From NCBI RefSeq assembly GCF_024256385.1, contig NZ_JAMLFW010000002.1, positions 1,612,001-1,676,000 on the forward strand: DNA of 64,000 bases, read 5' to 3'. The DNA comes from Anatilimnocola floriformis. Its GTDB lineage: Bacteria > Planctomycetota > Planctomycetia > Pirellulales > Pirellulaceae. Under the pieces are notes generated by a model. That model did not search any database, was not told the origin of the DNA, and was given only the letters and a program-made list of their open reading frames with translations. Positions 9,887-18,700 of this stretch are shown one piece after another (the first letter of the stretch is position 1; each line of letters begins with the position of its first letter). The position numbers were made by a program, and so were the translations under genes.

Positions 9887-11336
9887 TGTCACGCGACATA
9901 AAGTTATGCCGTTAATCGCGACACATAGTTTTGCCGTTAATCGCGACATAAAGTTTTGCCGGGTTGTGGGATTCGGTAGCATGAGTTCGTCTCGGGCGTC
10001 TGGTGAATTCGTTGCTGCGGAGATTCGATCATGCCTCGTGCTTTGGCTTTGGCGGTTCGGCGGGCGATTTGGCGACGATCTAAGAATGGGCAGTCGGTGG
10101 CGCTCATCGCCCAGGAGTTGGAGTTGTGCGAGCGGACGGTGAGGAGCTTTTTGCAGCGGTTGCGGGCGCGGGGCGAGGCTGCGTTGGCGGCCAATTATCA
10201 GGCGTGCGGCAGAGAGCGTTCGCAGGATGCGGAAGTGGTGCGGCGGCGAACATTGCGATTGCGTGAGCAGCATCGGCGCTGGGGCGCTGAGCGTTTGCGA
10301 ATTGAATTAACGCGGTGGTTTGTTGCGGCTCAACTTCCCAGCACGCGCACATTGCAGCGCTGGTTGCGGACCACGCGGCCTGCGCCGAGTGGTCGTCGCC
10401 AGGGCACGCGCGTGACGCGAGCAGAGCAGCCGCACCACGTTTGGCAGATTGATGCTGCGGAGCAGAAGCGACTGGCCAGCGGCGCGCCGGTGTCGTGGTT
10501 GCGCGTGGCCGATGAGTGCAGCGGCGCGGTGCTAATGTCGTTTGTTTTTTCCCCTCGGTCACTTCACGCAGGTTCCCGTGGTTCGCGTGCAGGCCTGTTT
10601 GCGGCAGGTTTTTAGCGAATATGGAAGGCCGCACGTGATGCGTGTCGACAACGGCGCACCGTGGGGTTCGTGGAGCGATCTCCCCACCGCGCTCGCGCTA
10701 TGGCTCATCGGCTTGGGTATTGAGATGCACTGGAACACGCCGCGCCGACCGCAGGAGAACGGCGTGATCGAACGAAGTCAGAGCCTGGTGAATACTTGGG
10801 CGGAACCGCGGCAGTGCCGAACTGTGCGTCAGTTTCAATCGCGACTGCGGCATGAAGATCGCTTGCAACGCGAAGTTTATCCCGCAATTCACAAGCAGCC
10901 GCGAGTCGTGGCGTTCCCCGAGCTGAAGCATTCGGGGCGCACCTACACGGCAGGTTGGGAACGACGTCACTGGAACTGGGACCGCGTGCTTGAGCATCTC
11001 AGCACCTATTGCGTGCCCCGTCGTGTCGATCAGTCGGGCAAGATCGGGCCGTATCACCGCAAGCTGTTTATCGGCGCCCGACACGCCGGCCGCGACGTGT
11101 ACCTGAGCTTCGACCCCGATCGCTTGGAATGGCTGGTGACCGATGAACCAGGCAACCAACTGCGAGCGATATACGCCTCCGACTGGACTCCACACGCCGT
11201 GCGCACTCTCCAAGTGCCAGGGCCGGCGCAGCGTCGCAAATGAAAACACTGGCGTAGACAAGTGAACATGAAAGCTAGCTAGATCGGCAAAACTTTATGT
11301 CGCTATTAACGCGGCAAAACTTTGTGTCGCGTGACA
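9887..11336 (+). mobile_element. IS481-like insertion sequence, 1450 bp
   Basis: The ends are inverted: TGTCACGCGACA at the left, and the right end reads TGTCGCGTGACA into the flank. A 5-bp target duplication GAGCC lies on both sides (9882-9886 and 11337-11341). The left end contains almost three direct copies of a 25-bp unit (from 9892, 9917 and 9942; core GCGACATAAAGTTTTGCCG). The right end has two inverted copies. Such arrays are plausible transposase-binding sites. The internal gene encodes a DDE transposase of the IS481 type, split by a frameshift. Confidence 0.9.
10031..11243 (+). pseudogene. IS481-like transposase, split by a +1 frameshift
   Basis: The first frame (10031-10615) encodes an N-terminal helix-turn-helix region (VALIAQELELCERTVRSFLQ) and the first catalytic aspartate in HVWQIDAAEQK. 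The second frame (to 11243) encodes the rest of the integrase core, with the second aspartate in MRVDNGAPWG and the glutamate in PQENGVIERSQ. All three DDE residues therefore survive, but in two frames. The break falls at a run of six T and four C (10545-10554); removal of one T restores a single frame. It could be an inactivating indel, a sequencing error or, less likely, programmed +1 frameshifting. Confidence 0.8.
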
Positions 11337-11352
11337 GAGCCTCGCCCTCCCG

Positions 11353-11569
11353 TCGTTCGCTACGACAGCGTCGCTGGCGTGAATGGCTGCATTTTTTGCA
11401 AACATATGACCTAAGTTGTCGTCACATTCGCATTTAATTGGCGGTTGATCTTTCTCAATTAGGTCGATGTTTTTGAAAACGACAGTTGTCGTCGCGCTAC
11501 CGGTGCGCGCTGAGAACGGCCCTCTTTATTTGGCTGCGTGGTAGGTGAAACGAGCAGGCGTTATCTGGA
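11353..11569. other. Non-coding stretch downstream of the IS
   Basis: About 215 bases of lower GC content than the surroundings, with no recognisable gene. The non-coding region as a whole continues to the helicase start at 12206 and contains the conserved element and hairpin listed separately. Confidence 0.45.
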
Positions 11570-11733
11570 CCTGTTCAAAATGCGTTGCGACCGCTCCGTT
11601 TGATGGTGATAAAGTGTGATATTGGAGCCTCGATATTCCGGCCCGTTTTGTTCTTAAGTCTGGCCTGGCAATGACTTGTGGATGAAATGATCTTTTGCAT
11701 CACCTGTTATATTCTGGGGGTATGAAAGGGGGG
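11570..11733 (+). repeat. Conserved non-coding element, copy A
   Basis: This 164-base segment aligns almost without gaps to 34996-35160. Shared blocks include CCTGTTCAA, TGCGACC, ATAAAGTG followed by GATATT, GTTTTGT, TCTTAAGT, TTTTGCATCACCTG, ATATTCT and GTATGAAAGGGGGG. Neither copy has a shared reading frame, so the conservation is at the DNA or RNA level. Copy A lies upstream of the helicase gene and copy B upstream of transketolase, in the same orientation. Function is unknown. Confidence 0.7.
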
Positions 11734-11851
11734 CGGGTTGTTTTAAAAATTGCTGGCCACTCCACCGCGCGGCTCGGAATAGGCGCGCTTGGGAGGTGTT
11801 ATAAAAGGTTATGCGGCGGAGTCGATGACTTGTCGCAAGTGACTAGAATGG

Positions 11852-11893
11852 AATGACTTGCAGCGAAAACAAAACTGCATTACCTGTTATATT
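11852..11893 (+). repeat. Partial third copy of the conserved non-coding element
   Basis: AATGACTTG, then a GAAA block, then GCATTACCTGTTATATT repeats the 3' part of copy A (AATGACTTG at 11670 and GCATCACCTGTTATATT at 11697) with nearly the same spacing. It lies about 180 bases downstream of copy A. Confidence 0.55.
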
Positions 11894-12174
11894 TTCCATC
11901 GTCCGAAAGAGTGGTTTGGGGCAGCGGCGGACTGGGGATTTGCCCGGCGCGAGCCCGAGCTGCGGGAGAGCGGTAGAGTATTTGGTTATTTGAGATTTCG
12001 CGGCGATTTGCGATATTTCTCCCCTGGACCGTTCGGCGGGCAGCGTGTTAGAACGGAAGACGGATTGATCCTTGAGGTGAATGTTGCCCATTGGATTTCC
12101 GCCAGGTCCAATGGTTTTTTCGCTGCCGCCTGTTTGTTGCGGTCGCTGCTTTTTGGTCCTGGGACGCTCCCAGA

Positions 12175-12193
12175 AGAGAGACTTGATCTCTCT
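12175..12193 (+). promoter_or_regulatory. Hairpin just upstream of the helicase start codon
   Basis: AGAGAGA (12175-12181) and TCTCTCT (12187-12193) pair perfectly around a 5-base loop, ending 12 bases before the ATG at 12206. The AG-rich arm is the only purine-rich candidate for a ribosome-binding site nearby, so the hairpin could limit initiation. This is inference from sequence only. Confidence 0.4.
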
Positions 12194-12205
12194 AGAGACC
12201 CTCTG

Positions 12206-14053
12206 ATGTCATTTGAATCGCTAGAACTAGCGCCAGAGATTCTGCGCGCCGTGTTGGCCGAAGGCTACACGAACCCCACCCCGATCCAGGCCCAGTCGAT
12301 CCCGCATCTGCTGGCCGGCATGGATCTGCTCGGCTGTGCCCAGACCGGCACGGGTAAGACGGCTGCGTTTGCGCTGCCGATTTTGACGAAGCTGCTCACC
12401 ACCGAACCGCAACCAGCCCCGCAGGCCGAGCACAACTCGGTGGCGACGCATGGCCGGTTTCATGAGGATGAGCAAGGCCACGCTCACATGCTGAAGGCGT
12501 TTTCGCGCACTCGGCATGCTCCCAAGTATCGCCGGCCGACGCGGGCGCTCATTCTCTCGCCGACGCGCGAACTGGCTTCGCAAATCGCCGATAGCTTTCG
12601 CACGTATGGCAAGGGCACTCGGCTGCGCGACGTCGTGGTGTATGGCGGTGTGAGCCAGAACCCGCAAGTTCGCCTGCTGCAGCAGGGTGTGGATCTGATC
12701 ATTGCCACGCCCGGTCGCCTCGTCGATCTGACGCAGCAAGGCTGGGTCGATCTGAGCACGATCGAAATGTTTGTGCTCGACGAAGCCGACCGCATGCTCG
12801 ATATGGGTTTCATGCCCGACATTCGCCGCATCATCAATTTCCTGCCGCGCGAACGGCAGACGCTATTGTTCTCGGCGACCATGCCTGGTCCGATCAAGCA
12901 ACTGGCCGAACAGATTCTGTCGAACCCGGCGATCGTGACCATCGCTCCCGAGAAGCTGACGACGGAACTGATCGATCAACACGTCTATCACGTGACGAAG
13001 GCTCAGAAAGCCGATCTGCTGACGGGACTCGTGCAACGGCCCGGGTTCTCGCGGACGATTGTCTTCACGCAAACCAAGCACGGCGCCGATCGCGTTTGCA
13101 AGCAACTCGAGCGCGTCGGTGTTCGCTGCGAAGCGATCCACGGCAACAAGAGCCAGAATGCTCGCCAACGTGCGCTGAATGCGTTCAAGGCCAGCCAGAT
13201 CCAAGTGCTCGTCGCCACCGACGTCGCGGCTCGCGGCATCGATGTCGACAACATCACGCACGTCATTCAATATGACCTGCCGGGTGAGCCAGAGACCTAC
13301 GTGCATCGCATCGGCCGCACCGGCCGGGCTGGACAATCGGGTCTGGCGATTTCGTTCTGCGATCCGGAACAACGGATCGAACTGCGCGACATCGAACGAC
13401 TGATCAATCGCAAGCTGGACGTGCAAAAGGATCACCCGGAAGGGATCGAAGTCCTGAATGTCGCGCCGGCTCCGCAACGAGCTGCTCCTCCGCCGGGCAA
13501 GTTCCGCTTCGGCGGTGCTGTTCGTGGCAAGCGGTTCGACGGTCCACGCAATGGCGGCGGTGGCAATCGTCCGCCTCGTGCTGAACGGGGCGAACGCTCG
13601 TTCGGCGGCCCGCGGAATGATCGTCCTCGCGAAGATCGCTCGTTTGGCGGCCCACGCAACGATCGTCCCGCTGCTGATCGGCCTCGCGCTGAACGGCCAC
13701 ATGGTGATCGTCCTCGCGGCGATCGGCCGCATGGTGATCGGCCCTTCGGCGACCGCCCACGTGGCGATCGTCCGCACGGTGACCGACCCCACGGCGAACG
13801 TCGTGGTGAAGGACGCGGCGAGTTTCGTGGCGAAAGTCGTCCGTTCCGCGGCGATCGACCCGCGCGGGGCGAAGGCCGTCCTTTCGGTGATCGTCCGGCC
13901 CGCGGCGAAGGGCGCCCCTTTGGCGATCGTCCCGACCGTGCTGAACGTCCCGCTCGCGGCGCCAACGTGCCTCGTCCTGCCAACGCCAAGAACTACGGCG
14001 GCAGCGGCAAGTTCAAGTTCAAAGCCAACCGTCGCCCAACCCAGGCCAAGTAG
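12206..14053 (+). CDS. DEAD-box ATP-dependent RNA helicase (RhlE-like)
   Basis: The 615-residue protein is started at the ATG giving MSFESLELAPEILRAV, which matches the Q-motif region (F..L.L.P.IL.A....GY..PTPIQ) of DEAD-box helicases. The in-frame ORF extends to 11858 but upstream residues are not helicase-like and cross repeats. Motifs present are I (AQTGTGKT), Ia (PTRELASQ), Ib (TPGRL), II (VLDEADRMLDMGF), III (SAT), V and VI (RIGRTGRAG). The C-terminal tail of about 180 residues is built of GDRPRGDRPHG-type repeats and GGP/RND blocks, typical of RNA-binding tails in cold- and ribosome-associated helicases. It unwinds RNA in ribosome assembly or mRNA decay. A leader hairpin and repeats upstream suggest a long 5' UTR. 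Confidence 0.93.
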   Translation: MSFESLELAPEILRAVLAEGYTNPTPIQAQSIPHLLAGMDLLGCAQTGTGKTAAFALPILTKLLTTEPQPAPQAEHNSVATHGRFHEDEQGHAHMLKAFSRTRHAPKYRRPTRALILSPTRELASQIADSFRTYGKGTRLRDVVVYGGVSQNPQVRLLQQGVDLIIATPGRLVDLTQQGWVDLSTIEMFVLDEADRMLDMGFMPDIRRIINFLPRERQTLLFSATMPGPIKQLAEQILSNPAIVTIAPEKLTTELIDQHVYHVTKAQKADLLTGLVQRPGFSRTIVFTQTKHGADRVCKQLERVGVRCEAIHGNKSQNARQRALNAFKASQIQVLVATDVAARGIDVDNITHVIQYDLPGEPETYVHRIGRTGRAGQSGLAISFCDPEQRIELRDIERLINRKLDVQKDHPEGIEVLNVAPAPQRAAPPPGKFRFGGAVRGKRFDGPRNGGGGNRPPRAERGERSFGGPRNDRPREDRSFGGPRNDRPAADRPRAERPHGDRPRGDRPHGDRPFGDRPRGDRPHGDRPHGERRGEGRGEFRGESRPFRGDRPARGEGRPFGDRPARGEGRPFGDRPDRAERPARGANVPRPANAKNYGGSGKFKFKANRRPTQAK

Positions 14054-14070
14054 GTTTTGAAGAAACGTTA

Positions 14071-14264
14071 GATAGCCTCGATTGCTGAAGCAATCGAGGC
14101 CGCGCAGCGGCAAGAGGCATCGCTGTCTCCTGTCATCTTCCATGGGGCGTTGAACATCGAAATTTTCGTTCGACGCGTAGCAGCCGTTTCTCGCAGCATT
14201 CGCGTCAATCGCGATGCCTCTTTTCGCTGGCGCGACATCAATTGCTGAAGCAATCGATGCTATC
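14071..14264. repeat. REP-like palindrome pair left of the RAYT gene
   Basis: Two roughly 50-base units face each other: 14071-14120 (GATAGCCTCGATTGCTGAAG, hairpin, then a tail ending GAGGCAT) and the inverted unit 14214-14264. Each has a perfect CGATTGC/GCAATCG stem-loop followed by a GC-rich CGCGC.AGCG.AA.AGGCAT tail. The arrangement of inverted pairs matches bacterial interspersed mosaic elements. Confidence 0.8.
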
Positions 14265-14271
14265 CGAGGTG

Positions 14272-14787
14272 CTAGAAATCGACCCACTCAATTGGGACAC
14301 CGACAGTCCGCCTCGCCAGATACCACCGCGCCGAACTCCACTTCCAATCCACCGCTCGCTGCACCAGCTGTGAGCGAGTTGGATTGAGATGCATGTAATC
14401 GAGTATCTCTTCAGCCTTCTCGCGCGACTCGATTTCAAACGGATAGTACTTCGGCTGCCAGAATCGGCGCCCCATTCCGAACTCACGAAAGTAGTTCGCG
14501 GCCTTCGCCGTGTACCAGGTGCGAATCAGCAAACTCGACCGGCGCTTCCACTCGTGCATCACGAAGCTCAGCGATTGCCCGGCTGGAATCCAGAGCAGCG
14601 CATGCACATGATTCGGCATGATCACAAAGCCGATGCACTTCAGACCGGCTTGCAGACGCAATGCTTCCAAGACTCCGAGAATGATCCGCTTGGGTTGATC
14701 AAGATCGAGCAAACGGCGACGACGATAGACGTTGAAGGTAATGAAGAAAACCTTCGGCCGATTGAGGATATCACCGTAATTCCGCAT
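14272..14787 (-). CDS. REP-associated tyrosine transposase (RAYT, Y1/IS200-like)
   Basis: The 171-residue protein starts at the MRNYGDIL methionine. It has the Y1-transposase HUH motif in VIMPNHVHALLW (H60, H62) and the candidate catalytic tyrosine in EEILDYMHLNPTR (Y131), plus the helical W-rich region that follows. RAYTs are single-copy domesticated relatives of IS200/IS605 transposases that are thought to move REP sequences rather than themselves. Inverted REP-like pairs flank the gene on both sides, and the same REP family recurs at 29.9-30.05 kb. All core motifs are intact and the length is normal, so it is probably functional. Confidence 0.9.
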   Translation of the reverse strand: MRNYGDILNRPKVFFITFNVYRRRRLLDLDQPKRIILGVLEALRLQAGLKCIGFVIMPNHVHALLWIPAGQSLSFVMHEWKRRSSLLIRTWYTAKAANYFREFGMGRRFWQPKYYPFEIESREKAEEILDYMHLNPTRSQLVQRAVDWKWSSARWYLARRTVGVPIEWVDF

Positions 14788-14840
14788 CGCGGGATTGTGG
14801 TCGATGCACGCGGACGAATCAAACAAAAAGTGCCGAACCG

Positions 14841-15035
14841 GATAGCATCGATTGCTTCAGCAATCGATGTCGCGCCAGCGAAAAGAGGCATAGCTGTTGA
14901 GGCGGATGCTACGAGCAGCGGTCGTGTACTTTACGCCCCGGATCGAGCCGATGGCTGACGCCCGTTGTGGATGACTAGAGACACGATGCCTCTTGCCGCT
15001 GCGCGGCCTCGATTGCTCAAGCAATCGAGGCTATC
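14841..15035. repeat. REP-like palindrome pair right of the RAYT gene
   Basis: Units 14841-14891 (GATAGCATCGATTGCTTCAG onward) and the inverted 14986-15035 repeat the family found left of the transposase. Stem sequences vary compensatorily (CATCGATTGC/GCAATCGATG versus CTCGATTGC/GCAATCGAG), which supports hairpin function. Confidence 0.8.
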
Positions 15036-15048
15036 CAAGGACCGGTGC

Positions 15049-15702
15049 TCACTTCGACAAGTTGAGCGTGCCCCACAAACTCGGGTCTTCCGCAAACGGG
15101 AATTCCTGGCCGACGGTGAAGCATTGCGGGCCCAGTTCGCGATCCAGCACGGCGTAGGTGAAGCCGATGGCGGGTTGCTCGGTGGGATTGAAACCCGTCA
15201 GAGTCGCGGCGGGTAGAAACGCTTGCAGTACGTAGCCGTCGTGTTTGCGTTCGCACTTGATCTGCAGTTGCCGCGGATCGATCTCGCGCGGGCTTTCTTT
15301 CGCCCGATTGATGGCGAGGAGCGAGATCAACGGCTCGTCGAGCTTGCGGCCGTTGCCGAGGGGCAACAAGGCCAGCCGATGACAAAAGCGGCCCGCGCGG
15401 TGGATGTTCTGCGTGTTGCGCGTGTCGATCCAGATCTGCACGCCGTCGCTATCGTCAATGCGCGAATCGCGGCACCAGGGCGCTTGCGTCTTTCCCTTGA
15501 TGTGAAAAACAAAGGCCAGGCCGGCTTCGCTCCAGCCGGCGCGGACCTCGGTGTGAATGCGTTTGCCTTCGAGCTCGCCGAAGCAAGGGAGAATGTGCTT
15601 CGGCGTGAGGTTGGCGCCTTTCGCCGACCAGATGTCTTGCGCGTACAAGCAGGGCGCGGCGAAACGGAAAAGGAATGTGGGAGCAACGAGTCGTTCACTC
15701 AC
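15049..15702 (-). CDS. CBM9/DOMON-like domain protein coupled to uvrA
   Basis: The 217-residue product uses a GTG start that overlaps the upstream uvrA stop by four bases (GTGA), so translation is probably coupled. The sequence (GWSEAGLAFVFHIKGKTQAP, DSDGVQIWIDTRNTQNIHR, GYVLQAFLPAATLTGFNP, and IGFTYAVLDRELGPQCF) is of the CBM9-like, sugar-binding or DOMON-type beta-sandwich pattern, including the D.DGVQ.WIDTR motif. No signal peptide is evident. A ligand cannot be predicted. Why such a gene would be coupled to a DNA-repair gene is unclear; the overlap may be accidental operon packing. Confidence 0.75.
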   Translation of the reverse strand: MSERLVAPTFLFRFAAPCLYAQDIWSAKGANLTPKHILPCFGELEGKRIHTEVRAGWSEAGLAFVFHIKGKTQAPWCRDSRIDDSDGVQIWIDTRNTQNIHRAGRFCHRLALLPLGNGRKLDEPLISLLAINRAKESPREIDPRQLQIKCERKHDGYVLQAFLPAATLTGFNPTEQPAIGFTYAVLDRELGPQCFTVGQEFPFAEDPSLWGTLNLSK

Positions 15703-18700
15703 GAGGCAATCTCCTTCAGGCTGCCACCGAGCGAGGCGAGGTGCTGCGTGAGGAATGTTCGCAGCTCCGGCTGATGGACTTGCTCGATGTTCGCAAAATG
15801 CAACTTGATGATGTCCCGCTCCTTGCTCAAATCATCGAACTCCCGCGCGGAGCCCAGATTGGTGATGCCGCCGAGTGCAAACTTCCCCTTCGGGCCGTTC
15901 AGTACGAGCAGCAGCGACTGCGGCCGCTTGGTGTAGATGGTGGCCCATGGTTCGCGCTGCTGCGGCACGAGGATTCGCACCAGCTGTTGGTTGCTCCAGA
16001 GGAACTCCGCGTCGGGCGCGATTTCCTTGAGCAGTTCGCACAGCTCTTCCAGCGTCTCCGCTTTCCATTCGACCGTGCGACCTGGCGGAAAACCTTTCCG
16101 CAGCAAGTGCCACTTTTGGCCGAGGATTTTCCACGGCGAAACGTCTTCGGGAGCGACCGTCGCTTTCTCGGTGTACTTGAAGAAGCCCGCGACCGCGTCG
16201 TTGACAAACTGCCAGAACTCCGGCGTGTCGACTTCTTCGAACGTGTGGACGCGAATCTCGATTTCCTGCCACGGCCCTTGCAGCGTCTTCACTTTCACCC
16301 GCGGCTCGTTGCCATAAATGGGCAGATCGGAGAGCTCGTTGAGGGTCTTCAGTTGAATCCGCTCCTGCAGTGCTTCTCGCTTAAACGTTCCCTTGTAAAC
16401 GCGGAACTTGAGCTTCAGCAGCCAGGTCTCGCCGGTAATCGCGTGGAAGAACCAGCCGTCGCTCTTCTTGGCGGCGGCGATCTCGACGACACTGCGCTCG
16501 CTCCAGTCCGTCTCGCTGAACTCGCCGAGCTCGTGAATCTTGTCGACGACTTCGGCCAAGATGCGGCCGTCCCATTTGCAGGGTTCGCCGGTGCGGCCAA
16601 CGCGGCTTTCGGTGTGCCACTTGCGGCCGTCGACTTCCCACGGCATCTTCACCGTCTTGCCGACTTCGGTGATGTCGAGATCGCCTTGCTTCTCTTGATC
16701 GAGTTGCTGCGGATCGTACTTCTGCCGATCGGCAAAGGGGCCCGCGAGCAAGACCGGCGCGAGGGCGGCGGCCGTGTGCGAGTAGAGTCCGCTGTCGTTC
16801 GCATCGATGACGGCAGGCGACGGCGCGGGCGTTTTCTTTTTCGCCGTTTTCTTGCCGGTCGCTTGCGAACCGCCAGTCATCGCCAAGTGCCGCGCGACGA
16901 CCTCGTCGGGCGTGCCGCTGCAGACCACCTGGCCGCCGCCTTCGCCGGCGTCGGGGCCCATGTCGATCATCCAGTCACAGCTCTTGATGATGTCGAGATT
17001 GTGCTCGATCAGCACGACCGTGTTACCCAGATCGACGAGCCGCTGCAGCACTTCGAGCAGCTTGGCGAGATCGTCGAAGTGGAGACCGGTCGTCGGTTCA
17101 TCGAGCAGATAGAGCGTGCGGCCGGTGTCGGGCCGCGAGAGCTCGGCAGCGAGTTTCACGCGCTGAGCTTCACCGCCCGAGAGGGTCGGCGCTGGCTGAC
17201 CGAGCGTGAGGTAATCGAGACCCACGTCGCAGAGCGTTTGCATGATGCGGCGGATCTTCGGAATGTTCTCGAAGAGCTTGAGGGCGTCGCCGCAAGTCAT
17301 GTCGAGCACATCGCTGATCGAATGGCCATGGAACATGACCGCCAGTGTCTCAGGGTTGTAACGCTTGCCGCGGCAGACATCGCACTCGACCCACACGTCG
17401 GGCAGGAAGTGCATTTCGATCCGCTTTTGGCCGTTTCCTTCGCAGGCTTCGCAGCGACCGCCGGGAACATTGAAGCTGAACCGCCGGCCTGAATAGCCGC
17501 GGACCTTGGCTTCGGGGAGTTGCGAAAACAGCGTGCGGATCAGCTCGAAGCAACCGGTGTACGTCGCGGGGTTCGACGTCGGCGAATTGCCCAGCGGCTG
17601 TTGATCGACGCGGATGATCTTGTTGACGTGCTCGAGGCCGGTGATCTTGTCGTGCTGGCCGGGAATGATGGCAGCGCGATGGAGCAACCGGGCCGCGGCA
17701 GCGTAGAGCACGTCTTCGATGAGCGTACTTTTGCCACTGCCGCTGGGGCCGGTGATGGCCGTCAGCGTGCCGAGCGGAATCTTTACGTTGACGTTGCGGA
17801 GATTGTTGTGCCGCGCGCCCAGAACTTCGATGTACGCCGTCGGTGCTGCGACTTCAGGCTTCGGCTTGTCGGCTTCGCTGGTTGTCTTCGGCGCTGCCTT
17901 CTTCTTTTTCTTCGGCGCGGTCGCATCCCAATCTTCCAGCGGATCGGCGAGCGTCGCTGCCGTTAGCGGCTGACCCGTGCGGCGCGTGATCGGCACGGCC
18001 AGCGCCTTGCGGCCGCTGAGATAAGGACCGGTAACCGAACGCGGCTGCGAATCGAGCTCCGTGGGATGAGCGTTCGCGACAATCTCACCGCCGAGTCGTC
18101 CTGCCCGTGGGCCGAAGTCGAGAAGGTGATCGCAATGCTCGATCACTTCGCGGTCGTGTTCGACCACGATCAGCGTGTTGCCGAGATCGCGGAGCTTGTG
18201 GAGCGCGCCGAGGAGCCGAGTGTTGTCGCGCGGGTGCAAACCGATGGTCGGTTCGTCGAGCACATACAGCACGCCGCACAGGCCGCTGCCGAGCTGACTG
18301 GCCAGGCGGATGCGCTGGGCTTCGCCGTTCGAGAGTGTTGCCGCGGGACGCGAGAGAGACAGATAGTCGAGACCGACATCGAGGAGGAACTGCAACCGCC
18401 CCATGATTTCGCGGAGCAATTCGCCGGCGATCTTTCGTTCGCGCTCGCTGAGGTTCCACTCGTTGATCGTCTTCTGCAATTGTCCCAGCGGCATGCGGCC
18501 GATGTCACCGATCGTCTGATTGCGAAAGCGGACGGCGGAGGCGTCGTCGCGCAAGCGGCTGCCACCGCAGGTCGAGCACTCGACATCGGCAACGAGTTGC
18601 TCGAGGCGAATGCGGAGGAGCGGCGACAGTTTCGATGCTTCTTCGAGGGCTGGATACAAACCCTTGAATTGAAAGCGGAACAGCGGCTTGGCTTTTTTCG

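Larger units (their letters stand above)
9798..11352. repeat. 27-bp perfect inverted repeat, right arm split by an IS
   Basis: The left arm is 9798-9824. The right arm consists of 9871-9886 plus 11342-11352. When the IS and one copy of its GAGCC target duplication are removed, the right arm is the exact reverse complement of the left arm over 27 bases, with a 46-base loop. The arms are GC-rich (CGGGAGGGCGAGGCTCCCGC at the left start). The palindrome is a dispersed intergenic element that predates the insertion. Confidence 0.85.

Noticed and set aside
10031-11243. Programmed -1 frameshifting in the IS transposase
   Set aside because: The second frame is +1 relative to the first; the usual slippery -1 signals do not give that frame.
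12206-14053. Alternative helicase start at 11858
   Set aside because: The upstream 116 codons cross conserved non-coding repeats and are not helicase-like; the ATG at 12206 begins the Q-motif region.
15675-17492. 605-codon plus-strand ORF over the uvrA region
   Set aside because: Antisense to the UvrA C-terminal part; no recognisable domain.
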